DNA of 64,000 bases. Origin: Oscillatoriales cyanobacterium. GTDB lineage: Bacteria; Cyanobacteriota; Cyanobacteriia; CACIAM-69d. Shown piece by piece: positions 28,473 through 37,277 of this stretch (its first letter is position 1; each line of letters starts with the position of its first letter). The notes below the pieces were generated by a model. It saw nothing but the letters and a program-made list of their open reading frames with translations, made no database searches and was not told the origin of the DNA. The stretch covers positions 46,207 to 110,206 of the forward strand of contig RDXB01000043.1 in assembly GCA_004292515.1 (NCBI GenBank), in the 5' to 3' direction. A program made the translations under genes and the position numbers.

Positions 28473-30437
28473 ATGAAGATTGCCCAGCGAGCGATCGCCA
28501 CAGGTTTGGGTGTGACCGTCGCAGTCTGTTGCCTGTGGGCAGATGCCGCCCGCGCCGACGAGTCCGAGTCCGATCGCTCTTTTGACTCAACCGCCGTCGT
28601 CACTGCCGATGCTTTGCCAGATGCTTTGCCAGCCGACACAACTGATTTGACCCCAGCGATTGCACCTGCCTCAACCGCGGCCGCAGGCAGCACCGGGACA
28701 GATCAGCCCCCCGCGATCGCACCCGACAGCAACCAACCAACCCCGACTGCTGCCACCTCAGTAGCTACCCCAGTAGCTACCTCAACTGATGCGGCCATTA
28801 CCGAGCAATCTAGCCCCGTTGCTCAAAACCCCTTTGAGTTGGTGCCAGAAGTGCCACCGACTCCCGAGGCTGGAACCCCTGGAGATCCCGAGGCTGGAAC
28901 CCCTGGAGATAATGTCCCGAACCAGCCCAGCACCTTAGGCGATCGGCCAGCAGCCAGCACGGAAGCAGATGAACTGGTGATCCAGAAGCTGGAAACTAAC
29001 CCGAACCCGCTCCAGTTTCCCACCCTGCCGGATGAGGTGAAGATCCTGCTGACCCAGCCGATTACGCTGGAACAGGCGGTGGAAATTGGCCGCCGCAACA
29101 ACCGAGATCTCCGCCAGCTCTATCTCGCCATCGAACGGAGCCGCGCCCAACTGCGCCAGTCAATTGCGGCCAACTATCCACAACTGCGCCTGTCGTCGTC
29201 AATTACCAACTCCCTGTCCGCCAGCAGCCGGTTGAATCTGTTGATTCAAAATCGGGCGGCTCGGGATATTGGCAATTTCCGAGGTCAGGTAGACATCGAC
29301 ACCCAAGACCAGGTGGTGTGGAACAACGCTTTGGAGTTGACCTACAACATCTACACGGCGGGATTGCGGCCAGCCAACATTGACGCAGCCCAGGCCCAGT
29401 TGCGATCAGATGAGTTGGCCCTCGAAGCCACCTTTGAAGATCTGCGGCGAGACATTACCGACGGCTACTACCGGCTGCAACAGGAAAACGAGCAGTTCAA
29501 GATCGATCAATCGGCCGTGAAGTTTCGGGAGCAGAGCGTCAAGGATGCCCAATCCTTAGAAAAGGCCGGCCTAGGGACGCGCTTTGAGGTGTTGCAGGCG
29601 GAGGTGGAACTGGCCAACGATCGCCAGTTGGTGGTGCAAACACGCGATCGTCAAACCCAACGCCGACGGGAACTGGCCCGCCTACTGAGTTTGCCCGAAG
29701 CGATCGATATCCAAACCGCCGACACGATCGCCAAGGCCGGTGACTGGACGCTGCCCCTAGAAACCAGCATTGTGTTGGCCTACCGCAACCGCGCCGAAAT
29801 TGAGCAGCAGTTGGCCCAGCGCGAGTTAAACCTAGCCCAGCGGCGGGCCCGGTTGTCCCAGTTGGGGCCCCAAGTTAGCGCCTTTGCCCGCTATGAATTG
29901 CTAGATGTGGTGCAACCTTCGGATAATTTCGACCTGGTGAGCGGCTATTCCACGGGGCTGCAAATGCAATGGACGATCTTTGATGGGGGAGCCGCCCGGG
30001 CCCAGGCGCGTCAAGAGTTGATCGCGGCCCAGATCTCGGAAAATGGTGTGGGCCGAGCGCGCGATCGCATCCGGTTTGAGGTGGAAGTGGCCTATTCCAA
30101 CCTGATGGCCAACGCCGAAAATATCCAAACCTCCCTGAAGGCGATCGAGTCGGCCCAAGAAGAAGTGCGGCTCGCGCGGCTGCGATTCCAGGCCGGTGTG
30201 GGCACTCAAACCGATCGCCTGAACGCCGAAAACCGCCTGACCCGGGCGCGCGGCAACGTGCTGATCGCGATCATTGGCTATAACCGCGCCCTCGCAGCCC
30301 TGGAGCGCGCCGTCAGCAACCTCCCCCCGGGCACGGTGAAGCCGGTCACTACCCCCATCCAATTGCCGGACTTGGGCGACCAACCCGCCGCCGGTTCCCT
30401 GACCGATCTGACCCCGCGATCGCCCCAGCCGCGCTAG
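28473..30437 (+). CDS. TolC-family outer-membrane efflux protein
   Basis: TolC-type trimers form the outer-membrane duct of drug efflux and type I secretion machines. The 654-residue protein starts with a signal peptide (MKIAQRAIATGLGVTVAVCC to about ARADES). A Pro/Thr/Ala-rich low-complexity region of about 130 residues includes a 24-bp duplication (PEAGTPGD twice). From about residue 190 two outer-membrane-factor repeats follow (ITLEQAVEIGRRNNRDL, QRRRELARLLSL, FDGGAARAQARQELIAAQ). No inner-membrane or adaptor gene is adjacent. ATG at 28473 preferred. Confidence 0.92.
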   Translation: MKIAQRAIATGLGVTVAVCCLWADAARADESESDRSFDSTAVVTADALPDALPADTTDLTPAIAPASTAAAGSTGTDQPPAIAPDSNQPTPTAATSVATPVATSTDAAITEQSSPVAQNPFELVPEVPPTPEAGTPGDPEAGTPGDNVPNQPSTLGDRPAASTEADELVIQKLETNPNPLQFPTLPDEVKILLTQPITLEQAVEIGRRNNRDLRQLYLAIERSRAQLRQSIAANYPQLRLSSSITNSLSASSRLNLLIQNRAARDIGNFRGQVDIDTQDQVVWNNALELTYNIYTAGLRPANIDAAQAQLRSDELALEATFEDLRRDITDGYYRLQQENEQFKIDQSAVKFREQSVKDAQSLEKAGLGTRFEVLQAEVELANDRQLVVQTRDRQTQRRRELARLLSLPEAIDIQTADTIAKAGDWTLPLETSIVLAYRNRAEIEQQLAQRELNLAQRRARLSQLGPQVSAFARYELLDVVQPSDNFDLVSGYSTGLQMQWTIFDGGAARAQARQELIAAQISENGVGRARDRIRFEVEVAYSNLMANAENIQTSLKAIESAQEEVRLARLRFQAGVGTQTDRLNAENRLTRARGNVLIAIIGYNRALAALERAVSNLPPGTVKPVTTPIQLPDLGDQPAAGSLTDLTPRSPQPR

Positions 30438-30526
30438 GTGGCAGCTCGCCGTCTAGCCCCAATCACCGCCTGGCATTCTTTGCATCCTGCCTCCACCCCG
30501 GTTATTCCAACCTTCATGGCTATCCG

Positions 30527-30550
30527 CGACCGAGTTGGGGTCGGTTTTTT
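30527..30550 (+). terminator. rho-independent terminator after tolC-like gene
   Basis: A short stem CGACC/GGTCG is followed by GTTTTTT, 90 bp after the stop codon. Confidence 0.6.
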
Positions 30551-30678
30551 CGACTTACGCATGGGTCGGCCAAGCCGGGGCGCACACTAAACTACTGGGG
30601 TGTCTCAACAAATTGCAACAAACCCTTGCAATTGATCCGCGTCCCATCCCGCCAGCGAGCCATTCCTAACCAGACCAT

Positions 30679-30975
30679 ATGGGCACTATCCATTTCGTTA
30701 ACGAAAACAAAGACGTGATTGCCGCAACCGGGTCGAACCTCCGACTCAAGGCGATCGAAAACAATATCGATATCTACAAGCTCTACGGCAAGATGATGAA
30801 CTGCGGCGGCTATGGCCAATGCGCCACCTGTGTGGTGGAAGTTGTCGAAGGCTTAGAAAATTTGTCAGAACGCACAGATTTCGAGCAGCGCACCCTCCGC
30901 AAAAAGCCCGAGAACTATCGCCTCGCCTGCCAAGCCCTGGTCAACGGCCCCGTCAGTGTGCGCACAAAACCTTAG
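30679..30975 (+). CDS. 2Fe-2S ferredoxin
   Basis: A 98-residue electron carrier with the plant-type 2Fe-2S ligands C42, C48, C51 ([10 protein letters not shown], spacing x5, x2) and C84 (RLACQ). The first spacing is longer than the Cx4C of photosynthetic PetF, so it is probably one of the minor ferredoxins and not the photosystem I acceptor. It is monocistronic, with tolC-like and phoX genes on either side. Confidence 0.9.
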   Translation: MGTIHFVNENKDVIAATGSNLRLKAIENNIDIYKLYGKMMNCGGYGQCATCVVEVVEGLENLSERTDFEQRTLRKKPENYRLACQALVNGPVSVRTKP

Positions 30976-31102
30976 GGATTAACCTTAGGGATTGTTGTTT
31001 GTGGTTGGCTGTTCGCTTCAGAGATGCCTAGACTGGGCTGGGATGCTGTTGTGACCAGCACTGTACCCATCGAGAACTTACACTGAACAGCCAGCGCAGC
31101 GT

Positions 31103-33316
31103 ATGAATCGTCGCGATTTTTTAGAATTACTGGGTCTGAGTGCCGGATCGACGGTCGCCTTGCATTTCGGACAATCGACGGCGGTACATGCGTTGGAGTC
31201 CCATCGATGGGCGATCGCTAATACAGCAGCCGCCATCGGCTTCAAACCCATCAATTTTGCAATTCCCCTGCTCACGGAGGGGCGATCGACCACCGAGCAA
31301 ATTGCCCAGCACCGCCACTTTACGGTGCAAGACGATTTTGTGCTGCCGACTGGGTTTACCTACGACCTCCTGGCCGTGTGGGGCGATCGGCTGGGCCAAA
31401 GCCACGTGGGCTACAACAACGATTATTTGGGGTTTGTGCCCACCGGCCCTCATACGGCCTATCTCTCGATCAATTTTGAGTACATCAGCGTCAAGCCCTG
31501 GTTGGAGGCATATCCCCAGGTGATGGGGAAACCCTTGCCGATCGCGCTGGTAATGGCAGAGATGGAGCAAGCCGGTGATGCTGGTTTGAGCTGGGAGCAG
31601 ATCGCCGCTAACCAGCCCCTCCAAGCATCCATTCGCCAAATCTCCCGTGCCGCCCTTCAGGATTTAGGCATTGGCATTATGTCGATTCGGCAGGATGCCT
31701 CCGGTCGCTGGATCCGTGAACCTTCCAATCGCGATCGCCGCATTAATGGCTTATCGGGCCTAGAAAACGGGCATTATCTGCAATCCACCGGCCCCGCAAC
31801 CGCCGTTTTCCGCAAAACCAGCGCCCAAGGCTACATCGATGGCTTGGGCACGCGGATCATTGGCACCTTTGCCAACTGTGCAGGGGGCACTTCTCCTTGG
31901 GGGACAATCTTCAGTGCGGAAGAGAACTTCCAGGATCTGGTGGCGGAGCCGGTTTATGCCGATGGCAGCTCCTTTGCGCCCGGTGTTGTGCCGTTCAAAA
32001 TGAACGCCGACGACCTGACGGGCTGTGGCAGTGCCTTTGGGCTGGCGGGCAATAAGTATGGCTGGATGGTGGAAGTGGATCCCGCCAATCCCCAGGACTA
32101 TGGCACAAAACACACGTGGCTCGGGCGTTTCCGCCATGAGGCTGTAGCGATCCATGCCCAAGCGGGCCAGCCCTTGGTGATGTATTCCGGTTGCGATCGC
32201 CGAGGGGGCCACCTCTACAAATTCGTCAGCCAGGGTCGCATCGCCAACCCCAACGATAAGCGCAACTCTCGCCTGCTGACGGCGGGTATGCTCTACGCCG
32301 CTCAGTTTCAGCCCGATGGCACGGGCCGCTGGATTTCCCTCAGTTTAGATACGCCGATCGATCCCGTTTTGCCCAGCCAATGCGCTGGGGGCATGGTGAT
32401 GCTGCCGAAGCGGCCCGCAGGGGGTGGGGTGGCGGTCAAGGACGATGGGGTGGCGATCGCCTTGAAGGAACAGTTCGCAACCCTAGGCGATTTGTATCAG
32501 GGCAGTGCGATCGAGCGCCAGGGAGCCATTTTGATCGACGCGCATTTGGCGGCCAGCGCAGCAGGAGCCACCTGCACCGCCCGCCCAGAAGACACAGAAC
32601 TAATGGCCGATGGGAGTTTGATTATTGCCTTCACCTCTGGATCGACGAGCAGCCAAGACGGTAGCCCCGATCGCCGGGTATTCAAGGGACCCGATGGCAA
32701 GGCCCCCTATGAATATGGCTGGCTGATGCGTCTTGAGGAAGACCGCCAAGACGCATCAGCCCTGACCTTTCGGTGGCGGATGCTGGCAACCGGTGGTGAA
32801 CCAAGCTTCGGCGGCCTGGGTTTTTCCAATCCCGATAACTTGGCGATCGATCCCTCGGGCAATCTCTGGATGGTGACGGATATGTCCGCAGAACGCCAAA
32901 ATCGACCGATTCCGATCGATCGACGCGATGCAGAGGGGAAAACCATCAGCCAATCCAGTCTGCGGGCCATCTATGGCAACAATTCCATGTGGTTTATGCC
33001 CACACAGGGGCCAGGTGCAGGTCAGGCCGTCCCCTTTGCCTACGGACCGATCGAGTGTGAATTAACAGGTCCCTGTTTTACACCCGATGGAGCATCTCTA
33101 TTGGTGTCGGTACAACATCCGGGCGAGAACCGAGGAACCCGCCGCCAGTCCGCTCGTGAGGTCGTGGAGATCGGTTTAACCACCACTGATGGAACGGCTT
33201 TTGTGCAACAGCGATCGGTGCCGATCGGTTCCAACTGGCCCGATAAGCAACCCGACATGCCGCCGAAGCCAGCGGTGGTTGTCATCCGTCGCCAAGATTT
33301 TGGCCGGATCGGTTAG
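31103..33316 (+). CDS. phoX: PhoX-family alkaline phosphatase, Tat-exported
   Basis: PhoX enzymes are periplasmic or extracellular phosphatases using Ca and Fe, induced by phosphate shortage. The 737-residue product starts with a twin-arginine signal (NRRDFLELLGLSAGS). It keeps family segments such as GTFANCAGGTSPWGTIFSAEENF, TWLGRFRHEA and GGHLYKF, and the beta-propeller end CFTPDGASLLVSVQHPGE. I see no obvious Pho box upstream, though I could not scan for it formally. Confidence 0.85.
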   Translation: MNRRDFLELLGLSAGSTVALHFGQSTAVHALESHRWAIANTAAAIGFKPINFAIPLLTEGRSTTEQIAQHRHFTVQDDFVLPTGFTYDLLAVWGDRLGQSHVGYNNDYLGFVPTGPHTAYLSINFEYISVKPWLEAYPQVMGKPLPIALVMAEMEQAGDAGLSWEQIAANQPLQASIRQISRAALQDLGIGIMSIRQDASGRWIREPSNRDRRINGLSGLENGHYLQSTGPATAVFRKTSAQGYIDGLGTRIIGTFANCAGGTSPWGTIFSAEENFQDLVAEPVYADGSSFAPGVVPFKMNADDLTGCGSAFGLAGNKYGWMVEVDPANPQDYGTKHTWLGRFRHEAVAIHAQAGQPLVMYSGCDRRGGHLYKFVSQGRIANPNDKRNSRLLTAGMLYAAQFQPDGTGRWISLSLDTPIDPVLPSQCAGGMVMLPKRPAGGGVAVKDDGVAIALKEQFATLGDLYQGSAIERQGAILIDAHLAASAAGATCTARPEDTELMADGSLIIAFTSGSTSSQDGSPDRRVFKGPDGKAPYEYGWLMRLEEDRQDASALTFRWRMLATGGEPSFGGLGFSNPDNLAIDPSGNLWMVTDMSAERQNRPIPIDRRDAEGKTISQSSLRAIYGNNSMWFMPTQGPGAGQAVPFAYGPIECELTGPCFTPDGASLLVSVQHPGENRGTRRQSAREVVEIGLTTTDGTAFVQQRSVPIGSNWPDKQPDMPPKPAVVVIRRQDFGRIG

Positions 33317-33538
33317 GCGTGATTGGGGGCGGTTGGCTGTGGTCAGGATTGATTCCGACGATTCGACCCGCAATGGGTGGATAGTCAGTGAGTGCCCCGT
33401 AGGCGGTCGATGGGTCATCGATGGGTGAACGGTGTGGATAGGGCGATCGAGTCAGGGATCAAGACAGCGATCGGTCCACAGAAAACAAATTTTTCAAATC
33501 TTTCCAGCATGACCGTTCCGCCTCTTGTCGGTTCGATC

Positions 33539-33544
33539 TATAAT
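33539..33544 (+). promoter_or_regulatory. -10 element of porin gene
   Basis: TATAAT lies 62 bp before the porin ATG. The -35 position is weak. Confidence 0.45.
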
Positions 33545-33606
33545 CGCCACAGGAAGTGTACTGTTCTCAGTCTTGCTTCCGCTGGTATCGGTGTGAGGAA
33601 ACGCGA

Positions 33607-35217
33607 ATGAAACTGTTCTGGAATGCATTGCGCCTGAGCCCGGCTGCTGCTGGCCTCTCGCTATTGCTCGCTCAAGGCGCTTTTGCCGGCGAAGCAACGA
33701 CCCAAACGAATATTGACGCTAGCCCGTCCGCGGTCGAAGTCGGTTTACAAGACGACATCGCCAGCATGGATCAGGTGACCTCGGTGTCGCAACTGTCCGA
33801 CGTGCAACCCACCGATTGGGCGTTCCAAGCGCTGCAATCGTTGGTTGAGCGCTACGGTTGCATCGCCGGTTATCCCGACGGCACCTTCAAGGGCAACCGC
33901 CCCTTGAGCCGCTACGAATTTGCTGCCGGTTTGAACGCTTGCCTCGATCGCATCAACGACCTGATCAAGGCCGCCACCGATCCGCTAGCCACCAAAGAAG
34001 ATCTGCGCAAGCTGCAAAAGCTGCAAGAAGAATTCGCCGCTGAACTGGCCGCCCTGCGCGGTCGTGTTGACTCCCTCGAAGCACGCGCTTCGGAACTGGA
34101 AGCCAACCAATTCTCCACCACCACCAAGCTGACCGGTGAAGTGGTCATGGGCTTGGCCGGTAGCTTTGCCGACCCCGATGGTGACGACGACAACTCAAGC
34201 GACAACAACGCCACGTTCTCGCAACGTGTTCGCTTGAACTTCAACACCAGCTTCAGCGGCAAGGACTTGCTGCGGACTCGTCTGCAAGTCGGCAACGTGC
34301 CCCGTTACTACAACGGCGAGACCAACATGGCTCGCGTGGCTTGGGAATCAAACACCAGCAACAACTTCATCTTGGATGAGTTGTACTACCGCTTCCCCCT
34401 GAACAACGCCAACACCTGGCGTGCGTTTGTGGGCGCAGTGGGCTTGGATTTGGATGACATCCACTACACCGCCAACCCGCTGTTGGAATCTTCGGCTGAT
34501 GGCGCTCTGTCGCGCTTCGGTCGCTACAACCCCTTGTTCCGTCAACCCCAGGGTGCTGGCGTTGGTGTGAACTACAAAGGCGATCGCTTCCGCTTTGGGG
34601 CCAGCTACTTGGCTAGCGAAGCCAGCGATCCTCAAACTGGTGCAGGCTTGTTCGATGGTAGCTACAGCGCCGCAGCCAGCTTGTACTACTCGCCGAGCAA
34701 GACCTGGGATATCGGTCTGCTCTACGCCTATGCCTACCACAGCACCGACGGGCGCACCCGTCCCAGCTTGACCGGCGGCACCGGCAGCCTTCTGGGTGAC
34801 AACCCCTTCGGCGATCCCACCACGGCTCACAACGTGGGTGTGCAAACCACCGCCAAGATCAGCAAGAACTTTGTGCTGAGCGGCTGGGCTGGCTGGACAT
34901 TCGCAAACGCTGAAGACAATGGCGACGGCGATGCTGACCTGTTCAACTGGGCTCTGACCTTCGCGTTCCCTGACCTGTTCAAGGAAGGCAGCGTGGGCGC
35001 TTTGGTCGTGGGTCAACAACCCAACTTGTACAATGCCGACAACACCACCGGCGGCGAAGATGATGACAACTCTTGGCACATCGAAGCCCTTTACAAGTTT
35101 GCGATCAACGACAACATCTCGATCACCCCAGGTGTGATTGTGGTGACCGACGCAAACCACAACGAAGACAACGACACCGCAGTGCTGGGCGTGCTGCGCA
35201 CGGTGTTCAAGTTCTAA
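33607..35217 (+). CDS. SLH-domain outer-membrane porin (SOM/OprB type)
   Basis: This is the major outer-membrane channel type of cyanobacteria. The 536-residue protein has a signal peptide (LLLAQGAFAG), an SLH domain (WAFQALQSLVERYGCIAGYP to CLDRI, about 58-118), a coiled coil (LQKLQEEFAAELAALRGRVD), and a beta-barrel ending in phenylalanine (RTVFKF), as expected for BAM insertion. Relatives have been linked to iron or inorganic ion uptake. Its codon use is strongly biased, as in a highly expressed gene, and a good terminator follows. Confidence 0.94.
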   Translation: MKLFWNALRLSPAAAGLSLLLAQGAFAGEATTQTNIDASPSAVEVGLQDDIASMDQVTSVSQLSDVQPTDWAFQALQSLVERYGCIAGYPDGTFKGNRPLSRYEFAAGLNACLDRINDLIKAATDPLATKEDLRKLQKLQEEFAAELAALRGRVDSLEARASELEANQFSTTTKLTGEVVMGLAGSFADPDGDDDNSSDNNATFSQRVRLNFNTSFSGKDLLRTRLQVGNVPRYYNGETNMARVAWESNTSNNFILDELYYRFPLNNANTWRAFVGAVGLDLDDIHYTANPLLESSADGALSRFGRYNPLFRQPQGAGVGVNYKGDRFRFGASYLASEASDPQTGAGLFDGSYSAAASLYYSPSKTWDIGLLYAYAYHSTDGRTRPSLTGGTGSLLGDNPFGDPTTAHNVGVQTTAKISKNFVLSGWAGWTFANAEDNGDGDADLFNWALTFAFPDLFKEGSVGALVVGQQPNLYNADNTTGGEDDDNSWHIEALYKFAINDNISITPGVIVVTDANHNEDNDTAVLGVLRTVFKF

Positions 35218-35274
35218 CGTCTGAATCACTGATGAACGAGGCTGGGTGTCATCACACCTAACCTTGTTCAACCG

Positions 35275-35310
35275 AAAGCGAGCACTGCCATTGTTGTGGT
35301 GCTCGCTTTT
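35275..35310 (+). terminator. terminator after porin gene
   Basis: An 11-bp stem (AAAGCGAGCAC with GTGCTCGCTTT), a 13-base loop, then TTTT. Confidence 0.8.
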
Positions 35311-35426
35311 GATTGCTGGCTGGCCTAAACCAAGCCAACCCTGGTATGGTTCGATCGCCCCTAGCCGTCAGCAGGTCAGAAAGGTTCCCGACAATCCCCG
35401 CAAATCGTCTGAGGGAAATAGGCTTT

Positions 35427-35435
35427 TGGTATACT
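35427..35435 (+). promoter_or_regulatory. extended -10 promoter of trxA
   Basis: TGGTATACT has the TGn extension and a near-consensus -10 hexamer, 54 bp before the trxA start. Confidence 0.5.
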
Positions 35436-35489
35436 ATGAGTCAGTGAGTCAAAAAACTGATTTAGTAATGCTTTAGAGGGCAGGTAAGC

Positions 35490-35828
35490 ATGGCGGCAGC
35501 AACAGCGGTCACCGACCAAAACTTTCAAACTGAAGTTCTTGAAAGCAGCGTCCCAGTATTGGTTGATTTTTGGGCACCTTGGTGCGGTCCCTGTCGGATG
35601 GTTGCCCCAGTGGTGGATGAGATTGCCCAAGACTTTGATGGGCAAGTCAAGGTTGTGAAGCTCAACACCGATGAAAACCCCGGCGTTGCTAGCCAGTATG
35701 GTATTCGCAGCATTCCGACGCTGATGATCTTTAAGGATGGCGCTCGGGTCGATATGGTTGTTGGTGCAGTTCCCAAGGCAACCTTGGCGAATACTCTGTC
35801 ACAGTATTTGTCAGAAGCAGGCGAGTAA
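35490..35828 (+). CDS. trxA: thioredoxin (m-type)
   Basis: This small dithiol carrier has the redox site WCGPC (C32, C35), the cis-proline in [10 protein letters not shown], and the WAPWCGPC context of bacterial/plastid m-type thioredoxins. Length 112 aa. It has its own promoter and terminator, so it is monocistronic. Confidence 0.96.
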   Translation: MAAATAVTDQNFQTEVLESSVPVLVDFWAPWCGPCRMVAPVVDEIAQDFDGQVKVVKLNTDENPGVASQYGIRSIPTLMIFKDGARVDMVVGAVPKATLANTLSQYLSEAGE

Positions 35829-35909
35829 ATCAGGGAATCGGAAATATTATTTTCGGGATTGATTTTGGGTAATCGCCACCATGTAATCACCCGATTGTAG
35901 AGATCCCAA

Positions 35910-35953
35910 AAGCAGCAATAGGGGCTTGGCCATGTGCCAAGCCCTGCTTGTTT
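35910..35953 (+). terminator. terminator after trxA
   Basis: A stem formed by GGGCTTGGC and GCCAAGCCC, with outer pairing AAGCAG/CTGCTT, followed by GTTTC. Confidence 0.65.
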
Positions 35954-36063
35954 CAGGGCTGGTCAGTGGGAATACTCTAATCAGCGCTAGTGAACTGGCT
36001 CCGGCTACCTCTGGCAATCACCACTAGCAACGATCTGTCTCAATCGAGTAAGGGAGCGCGATT

Positions 36064-37143
36064 GTGGCTTTTTCATCGTTATCGATCGAGCGTCGCGGCA
36101 ACAGCGAGCAGTTACGCCAGGATCTGAGCCAGTTGGTCGATCACCTCGAGACCATGCCCCACGGCAGTTTGGTGCAACTGGCCCTTGAAACCTTGCTGGA
36201 GCTAGCCACCAGCGACACCGATCGCCTGGATTGGAAAATTCTCAACGGTGCGCTGTTGGATATGCAGCGGGCGATCGAGGTCTTTTATCCCTATCGGCAT
36301 GTGCGCAAAATTGCCATTTTTGGCTCGGCACGGACACCGGTCGATCGCCCCGAATACCAAGCAGCAATGGATTTTGCGCGCTGCATCACCAGCCGAGGGT
36401 TTATGGCAATTACCGGGGCGGGGTCAGGGATTATGGCCGCCGCCAATGCCGGGGCCGGGCTCGAGCGATCATTTGGCCTGAATATTCAGTTGCCATTCGA
36501 GCAAAGCTCCAATCCTCACATTGCCAACGATCCCAAACTGGTTAACTTCAAATATTTCTTCACGCGCAAGCTCTTTTTCCTGCGGGAAAGCGATGCGGTT
36601 GCCTTGTTTCCCGGCGGTTTTGGTACGCAAGATGAAGCCTTCGAGTGTCTGACCCTAACGCAAACGGGCAAATTTGGCCCCGCCCCGATCGTCCTGCTCG
36701 ATCGCGTCGGTGGCGATTATTGGCAAAACTGGGAAGCCTATCACCGCAACCACCTGCTCAGTCAGGGGTTAATCAGTCCCGATGACCTCAGCCTCTATTG
36801 CATGACCGATCGCCCCAATCTAGCCTGCAACTACATCGCCAACTTCTATCGGGTCTACCACTCCAGTCGCTACGTGGGCGAGCAGTTGGTCTTGCGGTTG
36901 CGAACACCCCTAACCGATCGCTACCTAGCCGATCTGAATCGCGACTTTGCCGATATTTTGGTGCGCGGCCAGATTGAACCCTCCGCCGCCCTGTCTGCTG
37001 AACGCAACAGCCCCACCATTGACTTGCCGCGCTTGGTCTTGGTCTTTAACCAAAAAGATTTTGGACGCTTGCACCAACTGATTCATCGCATCAATCAGTT
37101 TGAGCCGGAGTCGGAACACTTGACCCACCCGGAAATCAAATAG
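36064..37143 (+). CDS. LOG-family protein (lysine-decarboxylase-like fold)
   Basis: The Rossmann-like domain carries ITGAGSGIMAAANAGAG and the family motif PGGFGTQDEAFE, as in cytokinin-activating LOG phosphoribohydrolases and YgdH-type nucleosidases. The 359 residues include about 70 N-terminal and 100 C-terminal residues beyond the core. That makes it more like the long bacterial PpnN-type nucleotide nucleosidases than short LOG enzymes. The start is a GTG at 36064. Confidence 0.85.
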   Translation: MAFSSLSIERRGNSEQLRQDLSQLVDHLETMPHGSLVQLALETLLELATSDTDRLDWKILNGALLDMQRAIEVFYPYRHVRKIAIFGSARTPVDRPEYQAAMDFARCITSRGFMAITGAGSGIMAAANAGAGLERSFGLNIQLPFEQSSNPHIANDPKLVNFKYFFTRKLFFLRESDAVALFPGGFGTQDEAFECLTLTQTGKFGPAPIVLLDRVGGDYWQNWEAYHRNHLLSQGLISPDDLSLYCMTDRPNLACNYIANFYRVYHSSRYVGEQLVLRLRTPLTDRYLADLNRDFADILVRGQIEPSAALSAERNSPTIDLPRLVLVFNQKDFGRLHQLIHRINQFEPESEHLTHPEIK

Positions 37144-37176
37144 GCAGTTCTGCGCATCTCATATGGCCAAGCCGAA

Positions 37177-37210
37177 AGGGAGCCGATCGGGCGATCGGCT
37201 CCCTCTTGTT
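37177..37210 (+). terminator. terminator after LOG-family gene
   Basis: A 12-bp perfect stem AGGGAGCCGATC/GATCGGCTCCCT with a 4-base loop, then CTTGTT. Confidence 0.75.
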
Positions 37211-37277
37211 CAGTCATCCAAATTAGCGAGGCATCAAGGAGGGAGCTCACTCATCCCCTGAACCGAAGCACGAATTG

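Noticed and set aside
34348..35271. 307-codon minus-strand frame
   Set aside because: Antisense shadow of the porin gene, whose product is unmistakable on the plus strand.
35910..35953. further copy of the palindromic repeat family
   Set aside because: It shares GGGGCTT by chance. It is a self-contained terminator stem without the family flanks.
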